Notes: generated from the sequence alone by a model not told the origin. A DNA stretch of 64,000 nt from an uncultured Rhodospirillaceae bacterium (GCA_937887565.1 CALABS010000061.1:171777-235776), one strand, 5' to 3'. Positions 35,535 through 44,458 are shown, counted from the first letter of the stretch. Numbers and translations: made by a program.

Positions 35535-36775
35535 CGCCCGGACTGCTGGAACGCTACGCCCAGGTGGTGGGCGAGGACGTCATCGACCAGTTGCGGCAGC
35601 TGTCGCGCCCCCTGGCCGGGCTCAAGCTGGTCCACGTCAACTCGACCCGGGTCGGCGGCGGCGTGGCCGAGATCCTGGACAAGCTGGTGCCGCTGACCGC
35701 CGAGCTGGGCATCGACGTGTCGTGGGAGGTCATCACCGGCGGCGCCGAGTTCTACCAGTGCACCAAGAGCATGCACAACGCCCTGCAAGGCGCGACCGCC
35801 AACATCCCCGACCGCCTGCTGGAGGCCTACGAGGCCACCAACGTCGAGAACGCCGAACGACTGCGCGGCCTGCTGGAGGAGGCCGACGTGGTGTTCATCC
35901 ACGACCCGCAGCCGGCACCCTTGCTGTCGCTGTGCCCCAACCGCAAGGGCAAGTGGATCTGGCGCTGCCATATCGACGCCAGCCGGCCGTTCCGGCCGGT
36001 GTGGAAATATCTGTCGCGGTTCGTGGCGGGATTTGATGCCAGCATCTTCTCGCTGGCTGCCTTCGCCCAGCCGCTGCCGCATCCGCAATACCTGATCCCG
36101 CCCAGCATCGATCCCCTGAGCGAGAAGAACGTCGACCTGACCGACGACGAGATCCAGGCAGTGCGCCGCCGCTTCCAAATCGACCCCGACCGGCCGATGG
36201 TGGCGCAGATCTCGCGCTTCGACCGCTTCAAGGACCCGGTGGGGGTGATCCGCGCCTATCGGATGGCCAAGCACTACGTCCCCGGCCTGCAACTGGTGCT
36301 GGCCGGCGGCGGCGCCACCGACGACCCCGAGGGCGACGCCGTGCTGGCCGAGGTCAACGCCGCCGCCCAGGACGACCCCGACTGCCACGTCCTGCTGCTG
36401 CCGCCCGACGCCCATCGCACCATCAACGCACTGCAGCGCGCCGCCGACCTGGTGATCCAGAAATCCACCAAGGAGGGATTCGGGCTGACGGTGACCGAGG
36501 CGCTGTGGAAGGGAAAGCCGGTGATCGGCGGCGACGCCGGCGGCATCCGCCTGCAGGTGCTCAACGACCATACCGGCTATCTGGTCAGCACCCCCGAGGG
36601 CGCCGCGCTCCGCATCCGCTATCTGCTGCGCCAGCCGCGCCGCATCGAGAGCATGGGCTGGAAGGCCCGCGAGTTCGTCCGCGACAATTTCCTGCTGACC
36701 CGGCAGTTGCGGGAATACCTGACCCTGGCCGTCGCACTGCGCCATGGCGCCGGCGAGCGAATAGAACTTGGATGA
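35531..36775 (+). CDS. GT4 glycosyltransferase, TreT-like trehalose synthase
   Basis: A 414-residue retaining glycosyltransferase of the trehalose glycosyltransferring synthase (TreT) type, which joins an NDP-glucose and glucose to trehalose. Seen are VNSTRVGGGVAEIL near the N-terminus, HDPQPAPLL, and the donor site KSTKEGFGLTVTEALWKGKP. A strong GAGGAGG precedes ATG 35531, favouring it over GTG 35525. Translationally coupled to the DUF5752 gene. Trehalose synthesis is an inference from family and partner. Confidence 0.8.
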   Translation: MTPGLLERYAQVVGEDVIDQLRQLSRPLAGLKLVHVNSTRVGGGVAEILDKLVPLTAELGIDVSWEVITGGAEFYQCTKSMHNALQGATANIPDRLLEAYEATNVENAERLRGLLEEADVVFIHDPQPAPLLSLCPNRKGKWIWRCHIDASRPFRPVWKYLSRFVAGFDASIFSLAAFAQPLPHPQYLIPPSIDPLSEKNVDLTDDEIQAVRRRFQIDPDRPMVAQISRFDRFKDPVGVIRAYRMAKHYVPGLQLVLAGGGATDDPEGDAVLAEVNAAAQDDPDCHVLLLPPDAHRTINALQRAADLVIQKSTKEGFGLTVTEALWKGKPVIGGDAGGIRLQVLNDHTGYLVSTPEGAALRIRYLLRQPRRIESMGWKAREFVRDNFLLTRQLREYLTLAVALRHGAGERIELG

Positions 36776-36832
36776 AATGTGCGCATTTATACTTTGGTTA
36801 CAAGTTGTTGTAATCTTTCGTATAGAACCCAT

Positions 36833-36876
36833 CCCCCAATTGGTGTAAACCGCCATCAAAGTTTCAAGATTGGGGG
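36833..36876 (+). promoter_or_regulatory. Possible ribosome-site-sequestering hairpin before the CZB/PilZ chemoreceptor
   Basis: CCCCCAAT (36833-36840) is complementary to ATTGGGGG (36869-36876). The second arm is the G-rich ribosome-binding stretch that ends nine bases before the ATG at 36885. Pairing would hide it, suggesting control of translation. The 110-base leader is unusually AT-rich for this genome, so the promoter is probably here too. Confidence 0.4.
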
Positions 36877-36884
36877 GGATACCA

Positions 36885-39620
36885 ATGGGCATCAACGAAG
36901 AAATCGCCAAGGCTTTCGGCGCCCACGGACTGTGGAAGACCAGGATTCAGCAGGCGATCGAGACCGGCAGTTGCGAACATTCCCCCGGCGAGGTCTGCCG
37001 TGACGACCGCTGCGCCTTCGGGAAGTGGCTTCACGCCCCCGACCTGCCCGCCTCCATCCGCGCCAGCGGCGACTACCGCTCCGTGGTCGGCCTTCACGCC
37101 GACTTCCACCAGGCCGCCGGCGCCGCCCTGTCCAAGGCCCTGGCCGGCGACAAGGAGGCCGCCCGCGAGGACCTGATCCGGGGCCGTTTCGCCCGCGCAG
37201 CCGACAGCCTGGTGTCCGCCATGACCACATGGCAGCGCCATGCCGCCACCGAATGCTCGGGCTACCGCGCCGGCTCGCTGCGCGCCGCCTGTTTCTTCTG
37301 GAAGGGCCGGGTCTCGCTGCGCATCTGGGCGGCGATCGCCGTTCCCGCCCTGCTGGCACTGCTGGCCCTGGTCCAGATCGACCGCCAGCAGGCGAGCACC
37401 ATCGCCGACATGCGCCGCCTGGAGGCGGTCGCCACGGTGGTGTCCGACGCCGGCTCGCTGGCCCATGTGCTGCAGGTCGAGCGCGGGCTGTCCGCCGCCC
37501 TGTCGGCCGGCGACAACCCCACCCTGGCCACCGAGCGCACCTCCCAGGTCGAGGTGGCGCGCGCCGGCGCGCGCGACTTCGCGACCTCCGCCGAGGATTT
37601 GTCCGGACAGGTTCCCCAGACCATGGCCGATCGGCTTGCCGAGGCCGCCGCCGCCCTGGAGACCATCGAGGCCCTGCGCCCCCGCGTCGCGCGGCGCGAT
37701 GTGCCGGCCCCGGAGATCCTCGCCGTCTACAGCCGGGGCGTGAACGCCTTGCTGGCCACCGCCGAGGCCGCCATGCCGCTGGCCAGCCGGCCCGAGATCG
37801 CCAACACCCTGACCGCGCTGATCCATTTGTCGCGCGCCAAGGAATATGCCGGCCAGGAGCGGGCCATGGGTGCCACCGCCATCAATTCCGGCGCCCTCGG
37901 CTCCACCGTGCGCCGGCGGGTGCTGGAACTGGCCGCCGCCCAGTCCGAGCGGCTGGCCGCCTTCGAGGCCGTCGCGACGCCGTCGCAGAAGGCCGTGCTT
38001 GACCAGGTGCGGGGTGACGCGGCCATGGGGGCCTTCGCCCGCGACCGCTCGTCCCTCGTCGAAGGCGACCTCGCCGAATTGAGCGCCGCCGGCTGGTTCC
38101 AGACTGCCAGCACCCGCATCGACCTCCTGAAGGGAGTCGAGGACGTGCTGGCCACCGACCTGCGCGACACCGCCGCGCGGGTGGCGGCCGAGGCGTGGCG
38201 CGAGGCCGTGTTGCTCAACGGCGTCTTCGCGGCGGCCCTGGCCCTGGGTGCCATCCTGGTGGCCATCCTGGCCCGCGGGATCACCCTGCCGATCCGTCGC
38301 CTGACCGCCACCATGCGCGACCTCGCCGCCGGTCGCAACGAGGTGGAGGTTCCGGCGGTGGAGCGCGCCGACGAGATCGGCGAGATGGGCCGCGCGGTGC
38401 TGGTGTTCCAGCAGCAGGCCCGCACCGTCGAACAGATGGCCGCCGAACGGGAGATCCAGCGCCGCGACGCCGAGGCCGACCGCCGCCAGGCGCTGGAGAT
38501 CATGGCCCACAACATCGAGACCCAGACCGCCACCGCCGTCGCCCGCGTCGCCGAGGAAAGCGGCCGCGTCTGCGACACCGCCAAGCGCATGGCCGACTCG
38601 GCGACCCGGGTCGAGGAGAACTCCAACCTGGTCGCCGCCGCCGCCGAGCAGAGCCTGGCCAACGCCCAGGCGGTGGCCGGCGCCGCCGAGGAGCTGTCCG
38701 CCTCGATCCGCGAGATCGCCACCCAGGTGGACCGCTCTAAGCAGGTGGTCGGCGAGACCGTCACCGCCGCCTCCGACGCCTCCGGGACCGTCGCCCGCCT
38801 GTCCGACGCCATGTCGGCCATCGACACCGTCGTCCAGGTGATCGCCACCATCGCCGCCCAGACCAACCTCTTGGCCTTGAACGCCACCATCGAGGCGGCC
38901 CGCGCCGGCGAGGCCGGCAAGGGCTTCGCGGTGGTGGCCCACGAGGTCAAGCTGCTGGCCACCCAGACCGCACGGCAGACCACCGACATCACCAGCCGCA
39001 TCGCCGAGCTGAAACGCATGGCCGCCGAGGTCAACGGCGCCATCGTCGCCACCGTCGAGCGGGTCCGGAGCGTCGAGGCCATCGCCGGCTCGGTCGCCGC
39101 CGCCGTCGAGGAGCAGGACGCCGCCACCAACGAAATCGCCCGCAACGTCCAGCAGTCGGCCCAGGCCGCCCGCGAGGTCTCGGACCGGATCGTCGAGGTG
39201 GCCAAGGAAGCCTCGCTGACCGGCTCCCAGGCGGGACTGGTGGAGACCATGCTGGAGAGCATGGCGGATCAGGTGGCCGAGCTGGGACACGTCCTCAACC
39301 AGGTGGTCCGCACCGCCACCCCCGAGGTCGACCGCCGCCGCGAGCCGCGCTACCAGGTCGCCGGCCGGGCGCGGCTGGCCTGCTCGGCCGGGGCCTTCGA
39401 GGCCGACCTCGCCGATGTCTCGGCCAGCGGCGCGCGGCTGACCGGCATCACCCTTCCCGGATCGGTGACCCAGGCCGAACTGGCCCTGGACGGGGGCGTC
39501 ACGGTGCCGGTGACCGCCATCGAGACCGGCGACGGACTGGTCCGGCTCAAGGTCGCCGGCGGCCAGCGCGAACCGCTGAAGCAGTGGATCGACGGCAGGG
39601 CCGAAAAGAAAGCGGCGTGA
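36885..39620 (+). CDS. Chemoreceptor with N-terminal CZB, NIT sensor, HAMP, MA and PilZ domains
   Basis: A 911-residue receptor. Residues 10-130 form a CZB zinc-binding domain with the full ligand set His14, Cys43, His71, His75. A membrane helix (about 145-162) leads to a periplasmic region resembling the NIT nitrate/nitrite-sensing domain (VLQVERGLSAALSAGDNP). A second helix (near 440-465), HAMP and the methyl-accepting signalling hairpin (LNATIEAARAGEAGKGFAVV) follow. The C-terminus is a PilZ c-di-GMP domain with RREPR and DVSASG motifs. ATG 36885 is used; the frame opens slightly earlier with TTG. It may integrate zinc or redox state, nitrate and c-di-GMP. Convergent with the GGDEF-EAL operon. 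Confidence 0.88.
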   Translation: MGINEEIAKAFGAHGLWKTRIQQAIETGSCEHSPGEVCRDDRCAFGKWLHAPDLPASIRASGDYRSVVGLHADFHQAAGAALSKALAGDKEAAREDLIRGRFARAADSLVSAMTTWQRHAATECSGYRAGSLRAACFFWKGRVSLRIWAAIAVPALLALLALVQIDRQQASTIADMRRLEAVATVVSDAGSLAHVLQVERGLSAALSAGDNPTLATERTSQVEVARAGARDFATSAEDLSGQVPQTMADRLAEAAAALETIEALRPRVARRDVPAPEILAVYSRGVNALLATAEAAMPLASRPEIANTLTALIHLSRAKEYAGQERAMGATAINSGALGSTVRRRVLELAAAQSERLAAFEAVATPSQKAVLDQVRGDAAMGAFARDRSSLVEGDLAELSAAGWFQTASTRIDLLKGVEDVLATDLRDTAARVAAEAWREAVLLNGVFAAALALGAILVAILARGITLPIRRLTATMRDLAAGRNEVEVPAVERADEIGEMGRAVLVFQQQARTVEQMAAEREIQRRDAEADRRQALEIMAHNIETQTATAVARVAEESGRVCDTAKRMADSATRVEENSNLVAAAAEQSLANAQAVAGAAEELSASIREIATQVDRSKQVVGETVTAASDASGTVARLSDAMSAIDTVVQVIATIAAQTNLLALNATIEAARAGEAGKGFAVVAHEVKLLATQTARQTTDITSRIAELKRMAAEVNGAIVATVERVRSVEAIAGSVAAAVEEQDAATNEIARNVQQSAQAAREVSDRIVEVAKEASLTGSQAGLVETMLESMADQVAELGHVLNQVVRTATPEVDRRREPRYQVAGRARLACSAGAFEADLADVSASGARLTGITLPGSVTQAELALDGGVTVPVTAIETGDGLVRLKVAGGQREPLKQWIDGRAEKKAA

Positions 39621-39671
39621 ACGAGCCGGCCCGGCCCCCATCCCCCCGCGCCCCGCCCGCCGGGGGGAGGG

Positions 39672-42209
39672 TCAGGCGACCGGCTCGGCCCTCAGCGCAT
39701 AGGGGCTTTTCTCGCGCACCAGCCGGGCGAAGTCGGCCGGCGGCACGGCGCGGCTGAAATAGAACCCTTGTGCCTCGTCGACGCCGTGATCGAGCAGGAA
39801 CGCCAACTGCTCGCGGGTCTCGACCCCTTCCACGTTGATCCGCGTGCCCAGGCTGTGGCCCAGGTTGACGATGGCCTTGACCACCGCCGCGTTGTCCGGA
39901 TGCAGGCCGATATCGACCACGAACGAGCGGTCGATCTTCAGCTTGTCGACCGGGAAGCGCTTGAGATAGTTCAGCGATGAGTAGCCGGTGCCGAAATCGT
40001 CGATGGAAATCAGCGGCCCCATGGCGCGGAGCTGACGCAGCACGTCGATGGTGGTTTCGATGTTCTGCATGGCGATCCCCTCGGTGATCTCCAGTTGCAG
40101 CAGGGCAGGATCGAAACCGGTCTGGTCCAGGATGCCGCCGACCATGGCGATCAACGCCTGATGGTTCTTGAACTGGGCTGGCGACAGGTTGACCGCGATC
40201 TTCAACGGCGGCAGCCCGGCCCGCGTCCAATCGCGCCCCTGCATGCAAGCCTCGTGCATGATCCAGCGCCCCAGCGGCCCGATCAGATCGGTGCGTTCGG
40301 CCACCGGAATGAACTCGGCCGGGCTGATCCAGCCGCGGGTCGGGTGGCGCCACCGCAACAGCGCCTCACAGCCGCCGATCGCCCCGCTATCGAGGTCGAT
40401 CAACGGCTGGTAATGCAGCTCCAGTTGGTCGGTTCCCAGCGCCAGCCGCAGGTCGCGCTCGATGACCTTGCGCGCCTGCATCTCGGCGTCCATCTCGGCG
40501 ACATAGAAATGGTAGGTGTTCCGTCCCTCGGCCTTGGAGCGGAACATGGCGAGGTCGGCGTTCTTGAGCAGCGCGTCGGCGTCCTCGGCATCGTCGGGAT
40601 AGACGGTGATGCCGATGGAGGTGGAGGTGGCGACCTCGTGCTCGTCGAGCCCGAACGGGTCGGCGATCGAGGCGATGACCGTCTCGGCCACGTTGCTGGC
40701 GCCCTCGGGGTCGGCGAGATTGGTCAGCACCACCGCGAACTCGTCGCCGCCCAGCCGCGCCACCGTGTCGGTCTCGCGCACGCAGCGCAGGAGCCGCTTG
40801 GCCACCGCCTTCAGCAGCAGGTCGCCCACGTGGTGGCCAAGGGTATCGTTGATGTCCTTGAACTTGTCCAGGTCCAGGAACATCAGCGCCACCTTGTGCT
40901 GCGCGCGCTTGGCCTGGGCCAGCGCGCCGCGCAGGCGCTCCTGGAACAGCATGCGGTTGGGCAGCCCGGTCAGGGAATCGTGATGGGCCAGATGATGGAT
41001 GCGTTGGGCGGCCAGCTTTCGCTCGGTGATGTCGCGCCCGACCACCACCAGCCCCCGTCGGCCGCCGTCGTCGGAAAAAAGCGGAATCTGCGCCACGTCG
41101 AACACCTTGGCGCCCCCCTGGGCGGCGACCTCGGTCTCGATGGTGACGGCGCGGCCGTCGCGCCACGCCCGCTCCTCGGCGTCGGCGGTGGACGACAGCG
41201 CCTCGACGGCGCCCGTCGCCAGCCGCGACAGCTCGAACCCGGTCCGCCCCCGGTAGTCGACGCCGTCGAGACCGGCCAGGTCCAGCATGTACTGGTTGGC
41301 CACCAGCCACCGTCCCTTGCCGTCCTTGAGGCAGACCAGGTCGGGCATGGCGTTGATCAGGGTGGCCAGCCATTCCTTCTGGGTGCGGACCTCGGCCTCG
41401 GCCGCCTTGCGCTCGGTGATGTCGTGGGCGATGGCGACGTAGAGCTGCTGGCCGCCCAGTTCCATGGCGCTGACCGATAACTCCAGCGGGAAAGTGGCGC
41501 GGATCTTCCTGAGGCCGGTCACCTCGTGGCGCTCGCCCAGGTAGCTGGCGATGGCGAGGCGGCCGTCGCGACCGGCCAGTTCCGGAATCAGCACCGAGAT
41601 GGACTTGCCGACGATCTCGTAGGGGTCGTAGCCGAAGATGCGTTCGGCGGCGGGATTATAGGTGCCGATGGCGCCGTCCTCGCCGAAGGTGACGATGGCA
41701 TCGGCGGTGTTGTCGACGATGGCGCGGTTGTGCAGTTCCGACAGGCGATAGTTCTCGGCCAGCGCCTCCATGGTGCGCGCCTGCTGGCGCAGCAGCGCCT
41801 CGCGGTGGGCCATGGGGGTGACGTCGAAGACCTGGATCAGGCAGGAACGCGCCTTGTCCCGCCCCGTTACCGGCTTGATGACCACGATCTGATGCATCGG
41901 TTCGTTATGGGCGGGGGTGCGGCCCTCGTGAGTCAGGCTGAACAGCTTCTTGTTGAGCGACGACGACAACACCGCCGACATGCCGGCCGACAGTGCCTGC
42001 TCCACCGACGTCTCGATGCGGGTTCCGGCCACCTCGGGAAACACCGCCGCCAACCGCGCCCCCAGCGCGCGCGCCGCGTCGATCCCCGAGGCCTTGGCGA
42101 TCCAGGCGTTCCACAGGACGATGCAGCCGTCGCCACCGATCAACACCAGCCCGATCTCGCTCGCGTCCGAGAGGGCGAGCAGCAGCTCGTCGGGATGGAC
42201 CGCCGTCAT
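39672..42209 (-). CDS. PAS-PAS-PAS-GGDEF-EAL c-di-GMP enzyme
   Basis: An 845-residue cytoplasmic protein: three PAS-like regions (about 10-115, 150-260, 275-395), a GGDEF domain with intact GGDEF and I-site RETD five residues before, and an EAL phosphodiesterase domain with EALLRW, the DDFGTGYSSL loop and IKIDRSF-like KLKIDRSF. Both synthesis and breakdown of c-di-GMP look possible. Start ATG 42209 with AAAGGA ahead; the upstream ATG overlaps the previous gene. Last gene of an operon with CheC- and CheY-like genes, 13 bases after cheC. Confidence 0.92.
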   Translation of the reverse strand: MTAVHPDELLLALSDASEIGLVLIGGDGCIVLWNAWIAKASGIDAARALGARLAAVFPEVAGTRIETSVEQALSAGMSAVLSSSLNKKLFSLTHEGRTPAHNEPMHQIVVIKPVTGRDKARSCLIQVFDVTPMAHREALLRQQARTMEALAENYRLSELHNRAIVDNTADAIVTFGEDGAIGTYNPAAERIFGYDPYEIVGKSISVLIPELAGRDGRLAIASYLGERHEVTGLRKIRATFPLELSVSAMELGGQQLYVAIAHDITERKAAEAEVRTQKEWLATLINAMPDLVCLKDGKGRWLVANQYMLDLAGLDGVDYRGRTGFELSRLATGAVEALSSTADAEERAWRDGRAVTIETEVAAQGGAKVFDVAQIPLFSDDGGRRGLVVVGRDITERKLAAQRIHHLAHHDSLTGLPNRMLFQERLRGALAQAKRAQHKVALMFLDLDKFKDINDTLGHHVGDLLLKAVAKRLLRCVRETDTVARLGGDEFAVVLTNLADPEGASNVAETVIASIADPFGLDEHEVATSTSIGITVYPDDAEDADALLKNADLAMFRSKAEGRNTYHFYVAEMDAEMQARKVIERDLRLALGTDQLELHYQPLIDLDSGAIGGCEALLRWRHPTRGWISPAEFIPVAERTDLIGPLGRWIMHEACMQGRDWTRAGLPPLKIAVNLSPAQFKNHQALIAMVGGILDQTGFDPALLQLEITEGIAMQNIETTIDVLRQLRAMGPLISIDDFGTGYSSLNYLKRFPVDKLKIDRSFVVDIGLHPDNAAVVKAIVNLGHSLGTRINVEGVETREQLAFLLDHGVDEAQGFYFSRAVPPADFARLVREKSPYALRAEPVA

Positions 42210-42222
42210 CGTCCGTCCTTTC

Positions 42223-42858
42223 CTAGGCGCCCAACCTGCCGCTGACATAGGAGGACACGGCGTCCACGAAATGCTTCGCCGAGACGATGTCCATCACGAA
42301 GGCCAGGTAGCCGTGGACATCCTTGCGCAACAGCGAGAAGTCCACGTGCAGGAACATCACCAGCTCCTCGCCCTCGGCCAATGCCTTGGGGGCGCCGAGA
42401 TCGAGGATGCGGGCGCCGCGGCCGCGCACATAGGTGGGCAACGAGCTTTCCACCGGCATGTTGAGCTGGTTGGCCAGGGACCCCAGGCAGGCGTTGAGGA
42501 TGATGTTGCCCACCTCGAGGAGCGCCTCCTGTTCCAGTTCGGTCAACTGGTCGAGCGGCACCTGGTCGCCCAGCATGTGGCGCACCAGGTCCAGGCTGCG
42601 GCGCTCGGGGAAGATCAGCATGATGTCGCCGTAGAAGCGGCCCTCGAAATGCTGGCGCACCGCCACCGAGTCGCCGCCCTGGGTCTCGCGCTCCAGCCGC
42701 GCGGCGGCCTCGGACGGCGACAGGAAGTCGACGAAGGGGACCGACAGGCACACCTCGTCCTCGACCAGTTGCGACAGCGACGACGCCGCCTGGCCGATGG
42801 CGACGTTCAGGATCTCGGTGACGGCGTCCCGCTCGACCTCGCCGATGAACGTGCTCAT
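42223..42858 (-). CDS. CheC-like CheY-P phosphatase
   Basis: A 211-residue protein of the CheC/CheX/FliY family, which dephosphorylates CheY-P. Two phosphatase signatures with E-x-x-N are visible: one near residue 13-17 (TEILNVAIGQAAS) and one near 117-121 (LLEVGNIILNACLGSLAN). Its ATG overlaps the stop of the response regulator (ATGA), so the phosphatase and its probable substrate are made together. CheC-type proteins are uncommon in alphaproteobacteria compared with CheX or none. Confidence 0.8.
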   Translation of the reverse strand: MSTFIGEVERDAVTEILNVAIGQAASSLSQLVEDEVCLSVPFVDFLSPSEAAARLERETQGGDSVAVRQHFEGRFYGDIMLIFPERRSLDLVRHMLGDQVPLDQLTELEQEALLEVGNIILNACLGSLANQLNMPVESSLPTYVRGRGARILDLGAPKALAEGEELVMFLHVDFSLLRKDVHGYLAFVMDIVSAKHFVDAVSSYVSGRLGA

Positions 42859-43223
42859 GGCGCCGTCCCGTCGGCCAGGAAGGCCAACAGCACGTCGTCG
42901 CGGAACGGCTTGTTCATGAACCCGACGCCGATTTCCGCCGCCTGCAGGCGGATCGGCTCCTGGATGTTGGCGGTCAGCAGGGTGATGCGCGCCGACGGCA
43001 CCATGACCCGCAGGCGGCGGGCCGCCTCCAGCCCGTCGATGCCGGGCATGTTGACGTCGAGGATGATGAAGTCGGGGTTGGCCTGCGGCGCGCGCTCCAG
43101 GGCTTCCTCGCCCGATGCCGCCTCGACGATGGTCCACGTGGGGCGCGCGTCGGCGATCACCTTGCGGGTCATCATCCGCGCCACCCGGCTGTCGTCGACC
43201 AGCAGCACCGTCTTAACCGTCAT
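42855..43223 (-). CDS. CheY-like single-domain response regulator
   Basis: A 122-residue receiver domain without output. Acid pocket Asp10-Asp11 (LLVDDSRVARMM), phosphoacceptor Asp in FIILDVNMPGIDG, and the conserved Thr and Lys (LLTANI, MNKPF) are all present. First gene of the operon with CheC-like and GGDEF-EAL genes. Likely relays a signal to motility or to the c-di-GMP enzyme. Confidence 0.92.
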   Translation of the reverse strand: MTVKTVLLVDDSRVARMMTRKVIADARPTWTIVEAASGEEALERAPQANPDFIILDVNMPGIDGLEAARRLRVMVPSARITLLTANIQEPIRLQAAEIGVGFMNKPFRDDVLLAFLADGTAP

Positions 43224-43370
43224 GTCCCGGAACTCCCCCTATGGCCAAGTTGGGAGGGCCCACGGGTCGCCCCGGCCCACTCCTAAGGTTGTCTCCCGGA
43301 TTCTATGCTTGACGCCCGCGAGCACCGCAAGCCTAAAGTCCCCTTAAAGCAAACCAAGCGGGAGGGGTCC

Positions 43371-43787
43371 ATGCTCAGTCACCACGCTGCCCTGGTCTAC
43401 GTCATGGTCCTGGTGTCGGCCGCCGACCGCAACATGACCGACGCCGAACTCAAGACGATCGGCGAAATCGTGGGATTCCTGCCGGTGTTCTCGGACTACG
43501 ACAGCGAACTTCTGCCCAAGACCACCGCCGCCTGCGCCGAATTGCTGGATTCCGACGACGGCCTCGACCGCGCCTTCGATTTCATCAAGGCGGCCCTTCC
43601 CCCGCGCCTGCGGGAGACCGCCTACGCGCTGGCCTGCGACGTCGCCGCCTCGGACGGCGAACCGCATCAGGAGGTGTTGCGCATGCTGGAACTGATGCGC
43701 CACCGCCTGGACATCGACCGGCTGGTGGCGGCCGCCATCGAGCGCGGCGCCCGCGCCCGCTTCGTCCGCCCCAACGGACACCACTAG
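43371..43787 (+). CDS. TerB-like helical protein
   Basis: A 138-residue all-helical protein with the look of the TerB (tellurite resistance) fold: LVYVMVLVSAADRNMTDAEL with the acidic Ca-binding type motif, and a second similar part YALACDVAASDGEPHQEVLR. ATG 43371 has GGGAGGGG ahead and is preferred over the ATG at 43305. It stands alone between the che operon (divergent) and tRNA-Thr. Role unknown; tellurite resistance should not be assumed. Confidence 0.75.
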   Translation: MLSHHAALVYVMVLVSAADRNMTDAELKTIGEIVGFLPVFSDYDSELLPKTTAACAELLDSDDGLDRAFDFIKAALPPRLRETAYALACDVAASDGEPHQEVLRMLELMRHRLDIDRLVAAAIERGARARFVRPNGHH

Positions 43788-43865
43788 GGGCTCGCTGCAA
43801 GCGGCCGGGCCATGAGTCCTGCCCGCTTGCAAATCCCCCGCGTCTTCGCTACGTTCCCGCCTCAC

Positions 43866-43941
43866 GCCGGCGTAGCTCAGTTGGTAGAGCAGGGCTTTCG
43901 TAAAGCCAAGGTCGGGGGTTCGAGTCCCTCCGCCGGCACCA
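43866..43941 (+). tRNA. tRNA-Thr (anticodon CGT)
   Basis: A 76-base cloverleaf with acceptor GCCGGCG/CGCCGGC, D-arm GCTC/GAGC, anticodon loop TTCGTAA (anticodon CGT, reads ACG), T-arm GGGGG TTCGAGT CCCTC and an encoded CCA end. The anticodon stem has one G-A mismatch at its outer pair. Confidence 0.95.
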
Positions 43942-44013
43942 GTTAAATCAAGCACTTAGCCAGAGATCGGACAGCCTTCCAAGGGTCTGCGGAACATAGC
44001 GGAAGCACGGCGA

Positions 44014-44173
44014 CCGTGTTTGCGGATCATCCCTTGGCGGCTTTCTCGGCGGCGCCCGTTTCCCGAACCGCTGGCGCCATTCCGCTTGGCACCCTGACCA
44101 TGAACGGCAGGAACACACCGCCCGAAACCGCCATGGCGGCAAGCGCGGCCACGCACTGATCCGCAAATCACGG
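44014..44173. repeat. 160-base gene-free segment bounded by a 16-base imperfect inverted repeat
   Basis: CCGTG-TTTGCGGATCA (44014-44029) is repeated inverted as TGATCCGCAAATCACGG (44157-44173), with one extra base. It lies 73 bases after tRNA-Thr in the 517-base gap before the GST gene. It encodes nothing recognisable. It may be a miniature transposable element remnant; no target duplication is obvious. Confidence 0.4.
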
Positions 44174-44340
44174 AACCAGTTCCCGTACGGTCACGCTCGG
44201 CCCTCCGGCTGAAGCGGCGATTGGCTCATTGTCGCGATAGATTGCGGCAATCCAGAAAACGGCCATCAGCCACAGCCGGAAACGGATTGCGCCCTATTGG
44301 TGCGCGCCTGCGAGCGCTGGCGCCGCGGCGCCGATCTGCT

Positions 44341-44378
44341 GGCCCCAAGCCGATAGGCGTTGGGCCGGGCAGTTTTTT
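44341..44378 (+). terminator. Orphan Rho-independent terminator
   Basis: GGCCCcAAgCC / GGCgTTGGGCC form a strong hairpin with a GATA loop and two bulges (44341-44366), followed by TTTTTT at 44373-44378. It points in the + direction, but no + gene ends near it. It may end the tRNA-Thr transcript 400 bases upstream or an unannotated small RNA between about 44175 and 44378. Confidence 0.6.
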
Positions 44379-44458
44379 CCGTCCCCCCTGCAATAAAACC
44401 GCCCCCTGGCGCGTCATCCTCCTGAAAGCGGCCCCATATGGGGTCGGAAGAGGGGTTC

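Noticed and set aside
36864..39641. 925-codon minus-strand open frame opposite the CZB/PilZ receptor
   Set aside because: Shadow frame; the plus strand has coherent domains and a ribosome site.
43371..43787. Tellurite resistance island from the TerB-like gene
   Set aside because: No other ter genes (terC, terD, terZ) are nearby; the fold alone does not support the phenotype.
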